From: Legionella saoudiensis
GTDB taxonomy: Bacteria; Pseudomonadota; Gammaproteobacteria; Legionellales; Legionellaceae
Assembly: GCF_001465875.1 (NCBI RefSeq)
Contig: NZ_LN901324.1
Coordinates: forward strand, 372,001-436,000
Direction: 5' to 3'
Length of the DNA stretch: 64,000 bases
Shown: positions 30,587-40,623 of the stretch, in pieces
How positions within the stretch are numbered: position 1 is the stretch's first letter
Layout: the number at the start of each line of letters is the position of its first letter
Translations under genes and position numbers: made by a program
Notes under the pieces: generated by a model
Told to the model about the DNA's origin: nothing
What the model saw: the letters and a program-made list of their open reading frames with translations, nothing else
Databases searched by the model: none

Positions 30587-31141
30587 CTACGATACCTGAT
30601 GAATCTTCACAATCATCCCTAGATGATCATTATCTAAATAATAAACCGTATTTCCTTTTAAACGCTGTTTTTGACTTATTGTAAATGATGCATATGGGTT
30701 GCTGGGAGGAGAAACCTGCAAATGGGCATCGAAATTATAATAATTGCCTTGAGTTATGCGCAAAGTTCCTTGCATCTGCCAGCCATTATGTTCTGCTAGA
30801 GGTAGTGCCACAGTGCTTTGGCTATTGGCTGGTTGTCTCCAAGAATAATGTCCTAAAACGGGGTGAGGAGAGCGGCGGCTGAGTAAATAATATTGATCTT
30901 TTAAGCTGGAATAGGAGTTAGAGAGCAAGCAATAAGGTTTCGGTGTTTTTGCTGCGCTGGGCTTGAGGGAAATAGCATTCGAGTGGGTCATAGGAATAAT
31001 AGGCGAATCTAAACTTGACCCGGAGCTTTGTGCTGCTAAGGGTTGTTGCGCAAAGACAATGAGGTCAATCTGATAATTTGGTTTTGCGAAACTAAAGCAA
31101 GAATACAGTAAGGCTATTGTTATTATTAGTAATCGTTGCAT
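30587..31141 (-). CDS. CsiV-like periplasmic protein
   Basis: A 184-residue protein with a signal peptide (MQRLLIITIALLYSCFSFA). The mature start NYQIDLIVFAQQ resembles CsiV/DUF2803-type proteins (YxVExIVFxR). The rest is beta-rich and ends with a strand QRLKGNTVYYLDNDHLGMIVKIHQ, as in that family. CsiV in Shewanella is an envelope protein needed for division with CrvA-type factors; whether that role applies here is unknown. Family call is tentative. Confidence 0.6.
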   Translation of the reverse strand: MQRLLIITIALLYSCFSFAKPNYQIDLIVFAQQPLAAQSSGSSLDSPIIPMTHSNAISLKPSAAKTPKPYCLLSNSYSSLKDQYYLLSRRSPHPVLGHYSWRQPANSQSTVALPLAEHNGWQMQGTLRITQGNYYNFDAHLQVSPPSNPYASFTISQKQRLKGNTVYYLDNDHLGMIVKIHQVS

Positions 31142-31223
31142 GATTCAAATTCTTTGGTTTTTCAGCATTATATACTCAAAAAATACTAAAACGCTATTAG
31201 CCTTTAAGGCTTTTGAGAGGTGC

Positions 31224-31264
31224 GTCATCCCCAACAGCGCGAGGCGGCTGTTTAGGGGGATGTC
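31224..31264. repeat. GTCATCC-type hairpin
   Basis: GTCATCCCCAACAGC and GCTGTTTAGGGGGATGTC fold into a long imperfect stem. It lies 50-90 bases beyond the stop of the FAD gene on the minus strand. The ends match the GTCATCC/GGATGAC signature of the 1161-1990 array. Confidence 0.6.
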
Positions 31265-31313
31265 TTTAAATTAAGAACGCTTAAGCTACCCATTAGGCGC
31301 TCCTTATATTCCT

Positions 31314-33437
31314 TTATTGAAGCACGCAGCAGCTATCCCTTGTTTTTTCTTTCTTAACTGAAACGGTTTGATCATCTTCTGGTGGTTGCGTGAAAAATCC
31401 ATTCCTGTTTTGGCTTACAGGACTTGCTTCTTTTTCCAGGGCATTCATCGCCAGCACCACTTGCTGCTTAAGCTGCGTAATATGTTCAGTAGGGCTGGTT
31501 TGCTGTTGCTCGTTAACCCAATTTAATAATTTATACAAATCGGCAAGGGGATTAATTACAAAATTAAGCATGCTAGAGTATGTTTTATGTTGTTGTATAG
31601 CGACAGGGCTATATTCAGGAAATCCTAATGTTTCACATAAGAATGGAGTTAAAAATGGGGAGCGCTCAATGTCTAACCCATTATCTTGGTGGTATTTTAT
31701 TAATTGCTTTTTAAGGTTTGCTAAGCCTGCACCATACATTTTTTCATAATCGATATTTTTATCGAGAGGGACATATTTCCCCCAGTGTAATTTGCCTCGC
31801 AGTTCATTGATTAAAAAATTGACCATTGTTGTGCGAAATTCTTCAAAGCCAGATGCATTTGGACTGGAGGCAATATCAAAACCACAAACAAATTTTTTAT
31901 CTCCGGTATGGCAACCCGCTGCGATTGATTTTTCTGCTGCTTCATTATCATTTAATAATAAACGACCATAAGTACCGAAGGTTACAGGCGCTTCACCGTT
32001 ATCTTTAGCTTTTTGCATTTCTACAGCTGCTTTTTCAAAAGCTAGGGCCATTTCAAGGCAGTTCTCATCAGTAGCAAAGAGGACATCGACATCATTTAAT
32101 CGTTTAGGATATTCCACTTGATAATGATATTCTTTGGGTGCTGGGCCAACAGAGATGATCTTTTCAAAACCAATAGAAAAGCGGGCAACAATGTGTTGCA
32201 TATAAGCAGGTACTAATTGGGGAAAACGCGCTAGAATTTCAGAAACGGGTAACTCATCTTCTAATCTTATTTCTATTGCTTGTTCAATACCTCGTGCTTC
32301 ATACTCAGTATTTAGATTCTTACTATTTAATGGTACAGGTCTTGCTTGAATAACTAAGACATTTTTCAAGTCTCTGTTTTCAAGATCATGGTTGTAAGTC
32401 GGGACATAGAACACGCTAAAAAGTGGAAAATCTTTATTGGGAAGTTTTCCTGCCCTTACTTCTTCGAGAAACTCCGGTAAACTCATAGGTATGCGGTGTG
32501 TTTCATATTTAGATGCAAGCTCACAATCAAGCTCCATTTCAACTACAGGTCCTAACAGACCCAAGTGCGCAGGATTAAATGCATGAAAAAGTTCTGGATT
32601 AGTCGTGGGTGCTATTCTCTTTTTGGTTCCATCTGCAGCAATAACGGTAAACGATTTCACGTTATCTGCATAAGCTTTTCCATCTAAATTAGAGCCATGG
32701 CATCCGGCAGCTACCAAACCAAAAGGAGTTGTTCTGTCAATAAGGCTGGGGCGATTTTTTGTTGCTAAGCCGTTTTTATAAAGATAATGATCTAATTCTT
32801 TAATTTGGCAACCGGGTTGTATTTTTACGCGGGTTTCCGTGCTTATCTTAAAAACATGTTCAATAGAAGGGATGCCAAATGGTTTAATCGTTTTAGAGAG
32901 ATCCTTATAAAATTTCATAAGGTTAAAGTGTTTAGGTATCGCGCCTTCTGGAATGTTTATTATTCCCTCACTTAGCTCTGCCACCTTCTTCCCAAGGTAA
33001 TGATTAATCGAAGCAATTACTACTCTGAAAAATTTCTCCTCATCTTTAATTGCAGCATGAGGTTTAAAATTTAAGCTAATCTTTTTGTGAATGATTTCTG
33101 CTGTCGTCTCATCAAGCGGCCCTGTATTTATATGCAAAATAATATCGCTTTCTACTAAAGGGGTAAGTGAAAAGGACTGGCTGTATTTGTGATTGGAGCC
33201 ACCTGCTGCCACCCGTAAGGTAATACGCTCTTTGGGATTTTTTATCTTTTGGTTAAACTCATAGATCTTTGCAAGCGTTGTTTGAACTGCTTCTTCGTTA
33301 TGGGCATTTAAAATTAAAACATTAGGAAGATTGACTGTATCGGCAAAGTTTGTGAACTGTGTGTTGGGAGAAATTTCTATATCACATTTTTCAAGGAGCT
33401 TTAAGAGTTCATCTTGTTGTGTATCGGTAAATGGCAT
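31314..33437 (-). CDS. FAD-linked aldonolactone-oxidase-like protein with C-terminal CaaX box
   Basis: A 707-residue flavoprotein of the VAO/PCMH fold. The N-terminal FAD domain has VLILNAHNEEAVQTTLAK, then VAAGGSNHKYSQ at about 76-86, and AAGCHGSNLDGKAYADNV near 245. A C-terminal LHWGKYVPLD near 550 matches the HWGK motif of gulono/arabinono-lactone oxidases. Family members oxidise sugar lactones or alditols with O2. Unusually, the last residues read KKEKTRDSCCVLQ: a basic patch, an extra Cys and a CaaX motif (Cys704-Val-Leu-Gln), nearly that of H-Ras (CVLS). Legionella effectors such as AnkB are prenylated in the host through such tails. Length exceeds typical lactone oxidases (430-580). 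Host-membrane targeting is inference. Confidence 0.85.
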   Translation of the reverse strand: MPFTDTQQDELLKLLEKCDIEISPNTQFTNFADTVNLPNVLILNAHNEEAVQTTLAKIYEFNQKIKNPKERITLRVAAGGSNHKYSQSFSLTPLVESDIILHINTGPLDETTAEIIHKKISLNFKPHAAIKDEEKFFRVVIASINHYLGKKVAELSEGIINIPEGAIPKHFNLMKFYKDLSKTIKPFGIPSIEHVFKISTETRVKIQPGCQIKELDHYLYKNGLATKNRPSLIDRTTPFGLVAAGCHGSNLDGKAYADNVKSFTVIAADGTKKRIAPTTNPELFHAFNPAHLGLLGPVVEMELDCELASKYETHRIPMSLPEFLEEVRAGKLPNKDFPLFSVFYVPTYNHDLENRDLKNVLVIQARPVPLNSKNLNTEYEARGIEQAIEIRLEDELPVSEILARFPQLVPAYMQHIVARFSIGFEKIISVGPAPKEYHYQVEYPKRLNDVDVLFATDENCLEMALAFEKAAVEMQKAKDNGEAPVTFGTYGRLLLNDNEAAEKSIAAGCHTGDKKFVCGFDIASSPNASGFEEFRTTMVNFLINELRGKLHWGKYVPLDKNIDYEKMYGAGLANLKKQLIKYHQDNGLDIERSPFLTPFLCETLGFPEYSPVAIQQHKTYSSMLNFVINPLADLYKLLNWVNEQQQTSPTEHITQLKQQVVLAMNALEKEASPVSQNRNGFFTQPPEDDQTVSVKKEKTRDSCCVLQ

Positions 33438-33720
33438 AATTAATTCCTTTTAATAAAAAAATTAATTATATCCAGTGTTTTTAAAATGTTCAGTAGAAAT
33501 GAAAAAGAAATTTAACAATAGCCTGAGACCCATCTGAAATCCCAGTAAAAAGGGTCATGTTCACCTTTTAATCCCTATTAATATCAAACTGTAATGGCAT
33601 AGTCTGTCGTGATCGGGCCAAATCAAAAACGCCATAGCGATTAATATTCTCTCTGAAATATGCTTGGACATAATGAATATTCATTATGCCCAATTTTTGA
33701 GGAAAACGGAACAGTTGTGC

Positions 33721-35853
33721 TTAAGGACAAATACCTGATGCGGGCGTTAGCGCAAGGTACTTTTTCAAGTAATTAACCTTATTACAATCGATTGTAGTCC
33801 AATCATCTTTTAATATACCCCCAGTGTTGCCACTATTAGGATTCCAGTCCCAATAGAACCAGCTTGGATTGGGCGTTAATTTATTAAGATAATTTGCTAC
33901 ATTTATTAAGGTTGCAACATCTTGAGTATAATAAGGATCGCTGGTATCAAATTTTCCTCCAAACTCGCCTAAAGCAATAGGAAATACATGGCAAGTGCTG
34001 TTTAGGCAAAATCCACTTTGGCTCGTGTTATTAACATTTTGAAAGTTATTTAATAAATAGCCATTTAAACGAGACCATGCCGCAAAAGCTACTGTTGGAT
34101 TGGAGTGATCAGGACCGCCATTATTCGTGCCATCTGGGCCATAAATATGAGGCGATATAACAATTTGATCGAGGAAGGGTTGCGACATTAAATGGGTAAA
34201 GAAATTTTTAGGATTACTAATTCCTTGAGAAACTGTTGCACTGTCAGTAGCAAAACCATCTCCCCAGTTTGAGCCTAAACTTGATTGCCCCGTTCCTTCA
34301 ATAAATAGCAACTTATTAGGATCAATGTTATAGATTGCTTGTGCAGCACTTAGAATTCCTGTGCCCCAAGGAGTTCCATTAGCACTTCCTTCCCAGGTTA
34401 AACTATGAGAGTCAGGCTCATTGTAAATATCATAGCCAACCATAGCGTTGTCTTTAAACATAGTTGCAACCTTTTGCCAGCCACTAATCCACTGGGCTTG
34501 ATTCGTAGTATAAGTGTTGTCTTCATAATGGTCATCTATTAGTACGTAGATCCCATTATCAGTAAATTTTTTGACTACCCATTGGAACGTGTTTAAAGCA
34601 CTATCCTGTGGAACATCTGTATTGCAGGGGCTTCCTTTGCAATAATTGGCTATACCATTAGGTTTAATAGTAGTATCCAAGATAAAGTCAAAAGAGATGG
34701 GAAGGCGCACGGCATTAAAGCCTAAAGACTTAATTTGAGTTAGCATGGTGTTAAAATCTGATTGCCATAACCCGTTCACCACGTGATTCCCATTATTAAA
34801 ACCAAACCAAGATACGCCTTTAAATGCCACTATCTTTCCATTGGGATCTATAATGTTTCCATTTTGAGTGGAATATTTACCCGAAGGATTGGTATTTTTT
34901 GTATATGTTACAGCAAGAGAAACGTTTCCATTAGCAGTAAGGGTTATTGGATTTGGCGCAATACTAACGCTGTAACCATTGGCGCTACCTGCTACGGTAT
35001 AGGTATCAATTGGTAATGTTAACGATGTTCCTGATGCTACCGTTTTATTAAACGAATATTTAGTGCCTGAAAACGTTAAGGGCTCTTGGGTTGCTGGAGC
35101 TTGATTCAAAGTTACGTTTACAGTTCCACTAGGGACTGCGCTATAGGTAATTGGCACATTTGTAACTTTTTGATCTTGAACAGTAACAGTTATTGGATTC
35201 GCGGTGTAAAAATTAGTGCCATTATTTATAGCAGATGAATTAACCGTATATTGACCGGTGGTTAAATTAGGAATTTGCCATGATTTTCCCCAAGCAAGCA
35301 CTTGTTGGTTTGAGTAGTTTGCTCCTGTGACATTCACAGTGGGCGAGTCAAGATTACTTGCTGGCGCAGCAGGCATAGTTATATTTAAAGAGCCTACTTG
35401 GGTAGGAGTAGAACCATCCGCAGTAAATACAAAAGGCCCTGTTGGTTCTGGTACAGTGGGCCCTGCGTTAAATTGGACCGTCATAGGATTAGTGCAATTA
35501 GGATCTGGTTGTAATGGAGGCGTATAAGGTGTTCCTCCTTTAAGAACTACCGCTGTGCCTGTTTGGCTTGCTAAAGTCCAGGCTGCCCACGGATTTCCCC
35601 AAATATTGGTTGGCATAGGCTGGCTATAATTAAAGTCTAATTCTAAATTTGTGAGGGGAATTGGTGAACTGGATATATTGCAAATAGATATCGTTTCAAC
35701 CCAATTAGCATTAGAAACGGTAATTTTTACTTGCGCAGGAGCTAAAGAGCTTTTTGTCGGAACACTAGTAGTATAGGTGGAATTCTTAGACCAACCTTGC
35801 ATACTGCTAAGCGCACATATAATTAAAATAGATTTTTTAAAGTTTCTTTTCAT
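33721..35853 (-). CDS. Secreted GH5-family endoglucanase-like protein
   Basis: A 710-residue protein with a signal peptide (MKRNFKKSILIICALSSMQGWS). Residues about 35-150 form a beta-sandwich that may bind carbohydrate. Two PEGA-like or Ig-like repeats follow (to about 325). The GH5 barrel follows with LGFNAVRLPISFDF, the acid/base Glu in GYDIYNEPDSHS near 476, VISPHIYG and the nucleophile Glu in ALGEFGGKFD near 629. It should cleave beta-1,4-glucans. Legionella exports cellulases of this family by type II secretion. Transcription is monocistronic. Confidence 0.9.
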   Translation of the reverse strand: MKRNFKKSILIICALSSMQGWSKNSTYTTSVPTKSSLAPAQVKITVSNANWVETISICNISSSPIPLTNLELDFNYSQPMPTNIWGNPWAAWTLASQTGTAVVLKGGTPYTPPLQPDPNCTNPMTVQFNAGPTVPEPTGPFVFTADGSTPTQVGSLNITMPAAPASNLDSPTVNVTGANYSNQQVLAWGKSWQIPNLTTGQYTVNSSAINNGTNFYTANPITVTVQDQKVTNVPITYSAVPSGTVNVTLNQAPATQEPLTFSGTKYSFNKTVASGTSLTLPIDTYTVAGSANGYSVSIAPNPITLTANGNVSLAVTYTKNTNPSGKYSTQNGNIIDPNGKIVAFKGVSWFGFNNGNHVVNGLWQSDFNTMLTQIKSLGFNAVRLPISFDFILDTTIKPNGIANYCKGSPCNTDVPQDSALNTFQWVVKKFTDNGIYVLIDDHYEDNTYTTNQAQWISGWQKVATMFKDNAMVGYDIYNEPDSHSLTWEGSANGTPWGTGILSAAQAIYNIDPNKLLFIEGTGQSSLGSNWGDGFATDSATVSQGISNPKNFFTHLMSQPFLDQIVISPHIYGPDGTNNGGPDHSNPTVAFAAWSRLNGYLLNNFQNVNNTSQSGFCLNSTCHVFPIALGEFGGKFDTSDPYYTQDVATLINVANYLNKLTPNPSWFYWDWNPNSGNTGGILKDDWTTIDCNKVNYLKKYLALTPASGICP

Positions 35854-36162
35854 AAATCTCCCTTTATCAATTTAATGAATCTTTAATAATAGCTCCTTAA
35901 TTTAGTTTTTCAATTCGGGTCTAATTAATTATCTTATCGCGTTCTCAAAGAAGATGCAGTTCTTGTGGAAACATTCCACCATCAAAAATTAATGCCTGTT
36001 TTAACAATTATCGCCCTTCATAGTGTTGGAGATAAGTTATCAAAAACATTTAGAAAATGAAGTAATCTCTCTAAAAAGCATTATTGTTGCCGCTTACTTA
36101 AGGTTTTTGATGGGTACGACATCCTGAGCATCGCGAAGGATGTCGTACTTGGCTACATAAAT
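35854..36162. other. 309-base intergenic gap without a gene
   Basis: It lies between the GH5 gene start and the apbC stop. It contains GH5 upstream sequence (with AGGGAG just before the ATG) and the hairpin at 36114-36148. Nothing else is recognisable. Confidence 0.6.
36114..36148 (-). terminator. 12-bp hairpin after apbC
   Basis: GTACGACATCCT (36114-36125) and AGGATGTCGTAC (36137-36148) pair perfectly around an 11-base loop. It starts 15 bases past the apbC stop codon. There is no T-run, so it may be a GACATCC-type repeat that also ends transcription. Confidence 0.6.
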
Positions 36163-37236
36163 TTACTCTACTACAACAGGTGGAAATTTATCCGCATAAT
36201 TAATAGGCTTTTTGGTCAGCTCGATTGCAGCATACATGGCTGTTTTTATAAATACATCAGTGAGATTATTACGCGGCTGGGTAGCTGTAGGACGACCTTC
36301 ATCACAATGCTGGCGTATGGAACCATTCAAAGGAAGTTGTCCTAAGAAACTGCATTGATGAGTTGCGCATAAAGCCTCGGCACCACCAGCACCAAAAATG
36401 GCCTCTTGATGACCACATTCGCTGCAAATATGAGTGGACATATTTTCAACCACACCCAGTACATCGATTCCCGTTTTAGAAAACATGTTTATTGCTTTTT
36501 GTGCATCTAAAGTCGCCACATTTTGTGGTGTGGTAACTACAATTGCAGCAGTCAGTGGGATTTTTTGCACTAAGGTAAGTTGAATATCACCTGTTCCAGG
36601 GGGTAAATCGATAAACAGATAATCCAACTCATCCCAAAGAGTAATGTCCATCATTTGGATTAATGATTTAGCAAGCATCGGGCCTCGCCAAATTAACGCT
36701 TGTTCATCATTGGTTAAATAACCAATCGACATCGCCTGGACCCCATGAGCCTCAACCGGCAAATAAAAGTCGCCTTTAAGCTGTACAGGCTCGGTTTTTC
36801 CCAGCATAAGCGGCATACTTGGTCCGTAAATATCTGCATCAAGAATACCTACACGTGCCCCAGTGCGAGCTAAAGCAGTTGCCAAATTAACGGTTACGGT
36901 TGATTTACCAACACCTCCTTTACCGGAGGCGACGGCAATGGTGTTTTTCACGCCGCGTAGTCCTTTACCCACCAATTGAGTCCGGTGTGGCCTAATCCAT
37001 TGCTCAATAGTAATGGTAATGTCCAGATTAGGAAATTGAGCTTGTACAGTAGAAAGTAATAGCGGTTTGTAATTCGCTTCCAGCAAGAGGGCTGGGAAGC
37101 CTGCTAGTAAATTGATAATTAATTTATCGGCTGTAGCCTCGACCTTGCACTGTAAATTCATCTCTTTGCCAGTACGGTCTAAAAAGGGGTCTTTTAATGT
37201 ATTTAACAGACTTAATACAGTGCTTTCAACAGTCAT
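36163..37236 (-). CDS. apbC: Iron-sulfur cluster carrier ATPase ApbC/Mrp
   Basis: A 357-residue P-loop ATPase from the ATG at 37236 (AAGG six bases upstream); an upstream TTG at 37254 is less likely. It has an N-terminal MIP18/DUF59-like domain (1-90), the deviant Walker A VASGKGGVGKSTVTVNLA, DYLFIDLPPGTGD, and a CxxC pair in ICSECGHQE that binds the transferred 4Fe-4S cluster. It delivers clusters to cytosolic apo-proteins. Confidence 0.94.
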   Translation of the reverse strand: MTVESTVLSLLNTLKDPFLDRTGKEMNLQCKVEATADKLIINLLAGFPALLLEANYKPLLLSTVQAQFPNLDITITIEQWIRPHRTQLVGKGLRGVKNTIAVASGKGGVGKSTVTVNLATALARTGARVGILDADIYGPSMPLMLGKTEPVQLKGDFYLPVEAHGVQAMSIGYLTNDEQALIWRGPMLAKSLIQMMDITLWDELDYLFIDLPPGTGDIQLTLVQKIPLTAAIVVTTPQNVATLDAQKAINMFSKTGIDVLGVVENMSTHICSECGHQEAIFGAGGAEALCATHQCSFLGQLPLNGSIRQHCDEGRPTATQPRNNLTDVFIKTAMYAAIELTKKPINYADKFPPVVVE

Positions 37237-37347
37237 GGCGAACCTTTTTTGCAAAAGACGAATAATAGCTCAGGGCCTTGTTCATAACAAGAGCACTATT
37301 CAAGTGGTGCTGTTGCAACAACTGTACTTACGCTATGTGCGTTAAGG

Positions 37348-40300
37348 CTACAGGGTATGAGCAGGTTCGTATTGCCATGTGACCCAATGATTTGTGTGCA
37401 GATAATAAATTCCACAATAAATGGGTAGAGGCGTGCGCTCGGAGAGATAAGTTCCATATTCATTTAATTGAGCTTGATGTTTTAATAAGGTATTTTTATC
37501 TTCCTTACCTGTTTTAAAATCAATAATCCACCGTTTGCCATCCTCCTCAAAGGTGCGGTCAATAATGCGCGTAATAGGTCGGTTTTGTGGAGCTACGAGC
37601 AGCTCATATTCGTTTTGTTCTTTGTGATGAGGAGCAATAATCCAGGAACCAATTGGATCTTGGACAAGACGAGTTATTTGTTCTTGAAGAACCTGAAAAG
37701 CCTGATTTTGTAGTGTTTCATCGAATCCCAGCTTTTTAAATTCATAGTGCGCTAGATTCCAGGGTACCTCCTCTAATGTATCGGGGTGATTATCACAGAT
37801 CCATTGTAAGAGTTGATGAGTAACAATCCCAGTTAAACGAGGAATGTTGGATACTAGAGTGGAAGGGGCATTTCGTGAAAGAGACTCCTCGATTTCCAAT
37901 TGTTGCTTTTGATAATGATGTAGGGGTAGTTGTGCTAATTTGGGTAAAGGACGTTCTAATTCTTCCATGCTGCCCGCAGATTCATCGTCAGCAAAATGTT
38001 GATTTTTTAATAAATTACGGAAGGAGCTTTTGGATGATTTTTCGCTATGATCCATTAAGTATAATCGTGATTTTGCTCGGGTGACGGCAACATAAAGTAA
38101 GCGCTGTGTTTCATAGCTTCCTTTGATTTCATCCAACTGCCCTAGATAATCGTATACTGGACAGCGCTCCCGATGTGCAGCTTGAATCGGAGACATAAGT
38201 AATAAGTTACCTTGTTCCTGAGTAGGTAAATTAAGCCAGCGTAACATTGGTGAATCGCCTCGGCTTGCTTGCGAGCCTAAACCAGGTAAAAAAACCGTGT
38301 CAAACTCTAAGCCTTTTGATTTATGGATAGTCATCACCTGCAATGACGATGGGGTTACCTGTTGAGAGTAGAGCTTATTAAATTCTTGCGTAAATTCTTT
38401 CATATTCGACAAGCGGCCATCGAGCTCGTATCGATCGAGCAATGCCCAGAATTGCTCTAAATCATTTAGTTGCGCTGGATTTAATATTTTATCCACATGT
38501 AAGGCATTAAGCGTATTTATCACCCAGGTAGATAATTTGCTTTCATAGCGATGAGACAATGCCTGATGCATGATGCGAATAAAAAATTGTGCTCTAATCA
38601 ATCCGTCATCACTTAATCCAGAAATTTTATTGAGTTGTAATAAAGCAGCATAAATGGATTTCTTTTTATTAAATTGAGCAATAGTATGCACGTCTGCTAA
38701 AGACATCCCACAATAAGGGCTGCGCAGCAGGGATAGCCAAGAAAGGCGATTGGCCGGCGATAATAAAGCTTGGGTCAGTGACCACACGTCACGTAAATGA
38801 GGTAGATTTGCTAATAAGGTAATATCAGTACCTTGGTAGGGAATTTGATATTGCCGTAATAAGCGAATAATTTCCCCTAGTTGGCTACGTGAACGTACTA
38901 AAATAGCGATGCTTTGTTGCGGATTTACTTGCAACTCGGTTTGAATCAGTTGCATCATTTTTTCTGCTTCTTGTTCGCGACTTTGGAACTGCCATGCATA
39001 AATGGCACTATGTTCATCGTTCTGAATTACGTTAACGCTGGGATGAAAGGATACGGCACCGGATTCAATATCCACTTGCGAGGGGAATATTTGTGCAAAC
39101 TGCTGATTGACCCAGTTAACAATAGTTTCTGTGGAACGAAAATTACAACTTAGCTCTAAGGATGTAAGTTGTACTGGGCCAATGCCTTGTTCTTTTGCAC
39201 GAAAAAATAAGCCTACCTCAGCCTGTCGGAAACGATAAATCGATTGCATTGGATCGCCAACCAGAAATAACGTTTTACCATCCCCGGGCTGCCAACCATG
39301 AACTAGTTTATTGAGTAATTCAAATTGTGTAATGGAGGTATCTTGAAATTCATCAACCAGCAAATGATGGATGGCATTATCCAAATATAAGGCCAAGTCA
39401 GTCGGATTATCAGAGTCACCCAAAGCGATTAATGCCTGTTGTGAAATCGCCATAAAATCCACTTCATTATGCTCGCTAAAGAGGAGATATAAATGGCCAA
39501 CAAGCAGGGGTAGTAACAGAAATAAGGCCTGCAATACTTCCCATTGTTCCAGATCGTACTCCGGCTTAGGTAAATTACTAACCTGGATTAACGCTTCAAG
39601 AAAGTCTGGATAGTCACCCAATTGTGTTAATAGTTCTTTACTGGCATTTTTAAGTTGTTTGTATTCAGCCGCAGGACAGGAGCTACTTAACAGTCCAACA
39701 TGATGATCAAAGCTTTTACGTAAACTTAAATCGCCAGTTAATAACGCTTTACTTAAAGCTGTTGCAATTTGCTGATTTGTTTGGTGAAAATCATGCCAAT
39801 CTTTTAATAAATAGCGAGGAGAATCTGGATTGTTTTCAATACGTGCAAGCTCTTGCACTCGCTGCACCAGTTCATATGCTAACGGAAAAGGAAGGCTTTT
39901 TTTGAAACGAGTTAGCTCATGCTCTTCGATTAGCGCAAGTGCTTGTTCAAAAGTAGATTTGTCTTGGGTTTTTGCTTGAAACAAGGGATAGAGCCACTGA
40001 TCCCGCTGAGCCAACAGCTCCTTAAATAAATCCAGTAAACGGTCTTGGCGATTATCTACATGTAATAAGAGGGTTTTAATTGCATGTTGGTATTCCGGAT
40101 TGGCTAGGGCAAATTGAATACAGGCTCTGCCGGCATTTAAATAATGACTTTCTGCCTTATCGGTAATTTGCGAATAGGCAATTTGTTTCTCCAATAAGGG
40201 AATAGCTTGATTAATGCTTTGGCATAATGAGTCAATGGTAACAATTCTTAAACGATTGGGCTGATTGAGTAAATCCCATTGATATTGACTATCGCGTTGC

Positions 40301-40584
40301 AGTGCGCCTTGAGCAAATTCCAGCGTCATTTGCTGATGAGCGCTTTTAGCTTCGATATTTTGTGCAGCTTGTTGTAAAGCTAAGATAATACGTTCACGCA
40401 TTTCACTGGCTGCTTTACGAGTAAAGGTGAGCGCAATGATTTGTTCTGGAGCAGTGACCGTACCTAACAAACGCAAATAACGCTGCGTTAAAATTTCGGT
40501 TTTTCCAGAGCCCGCAGGAGCTTGTACAATGAACGATTGAGTCGGATCAGTCGCTTGACTTCTTTGATGGCTATCAACAAGCAT
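37348..40584 (-). CDS. AddA/RecB-like UvrD-family helicase-nuclease
   Basis: About 1078 residues from the ATG at 40584 (TTG at 40611 is in frame). Superfamily 1 motifs are intact: Walker A IVQAPAGSGKTEILTQRYL, Walker B LLVDEFQDTSITQFELL, LVGDPMQSIYRFRQAEVG, MTIHKSKGLEFDTVFLPG and YVAVTRAKSRLYLM. The C-terminus carries a PD-(D/E)XK nuclease core (WIIDFKTGKED). This is the layout of AddA/RecB, which process double-strand ends for RecA. The usual AddB-like partner is not adjacent: upstream is the lysine-pathway fusion. Confidence 0.9.
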   Translation of the reverse strand: MLVDSHQRSQATDPTQSFIVQAPAGSGKTEILTQRYLRLLGTVTAPEQIIALTFTRKAASEMRERIILALQQAAQNIEAKSAHQQMTLEFAQGALQRDSQYQWDLLNQPNRLRIVTIDSLCQSINQAIPLLEKQIAYSQITDKAESHYLNAGRACIQFALANPEYQHAIKTLLLHVDNRQDRLLDLFKELLAQRDQWLYPLFQAKTQDKSTFEQALALIEEHELTRFKKSLPFPLAYELVQRVQELARIENNPDSPRYLLKDWHDFHQTNQQIATALSKALLTGDLSLRKSFDHHVGLLSSSCPAAEYKQLKNASKELLTQLGDYPDFLEALIQVSNLPKPEYDLEQWEVLQALFLLLPLLVGHLYLLFSEHNEVDFMAISQQALIALGDSDNPTDLALYLDNAIHHLLVDEFQDTSITQFELLNKLVHGWQPGDGKTLFLVGDPMQSIYRFRQAEVGLFFRAKEQGIGPVQLTSLELSCNFRSTETIVNWVNQQFAQIFPSQVDIESGAVSFHPSVNVIQNDEHSAIYAWQFQSREQEAEKMMQLIQTELQVNPQQSIAILVRSRSQLGEIIRLLRQYQIPYQGTDITLLANLPHLRDVWSLTQALLSPANRLSWLSLLRSPYCGMSLADVHTIAQFNKKKSIYAALLQLNKISGLSDDGLIRAQFFIRIMHQALSHRYESKLSTWVINTLNALHVDKILNPAQLNDLEQFWALLDRYELDGRLSNMKEFTQEFNKLYSQQVTPSSLQVMTIHKSKGLEFDTVFLPGLGSQASRGDSPMLRWLNLPTQEQGNLLLMSPIQAAHRERCPVYDYLGQLDEIKGSYETQRLLYVAVTRAKSRLYLMDHSEKSSKSSFRNLLKNQHFADDESAGSMEELERPLPKLAQLPLHHYQKQQLEIEESLSRNAPSTLVSNIPRLTGIVTHQLLQWICDNHPDTLEEVPWNLAHYEFKKLGFDETLQNQAFQVLQEQITRLVQDPIGSWIIAPHHKEQNEYELLVAPQNRPITRIIDRTFEEDGKRWIIDFKTGKEDKNTLLKHQAQLNEYGTYLSERTPLPIYCGIYYLHTNHWVTWQYEPAHTL

Positions 40585-40623
40585 GATGGGCGTAAAACTC
40601 CTTACAGTCAACTAGAACGAGCC

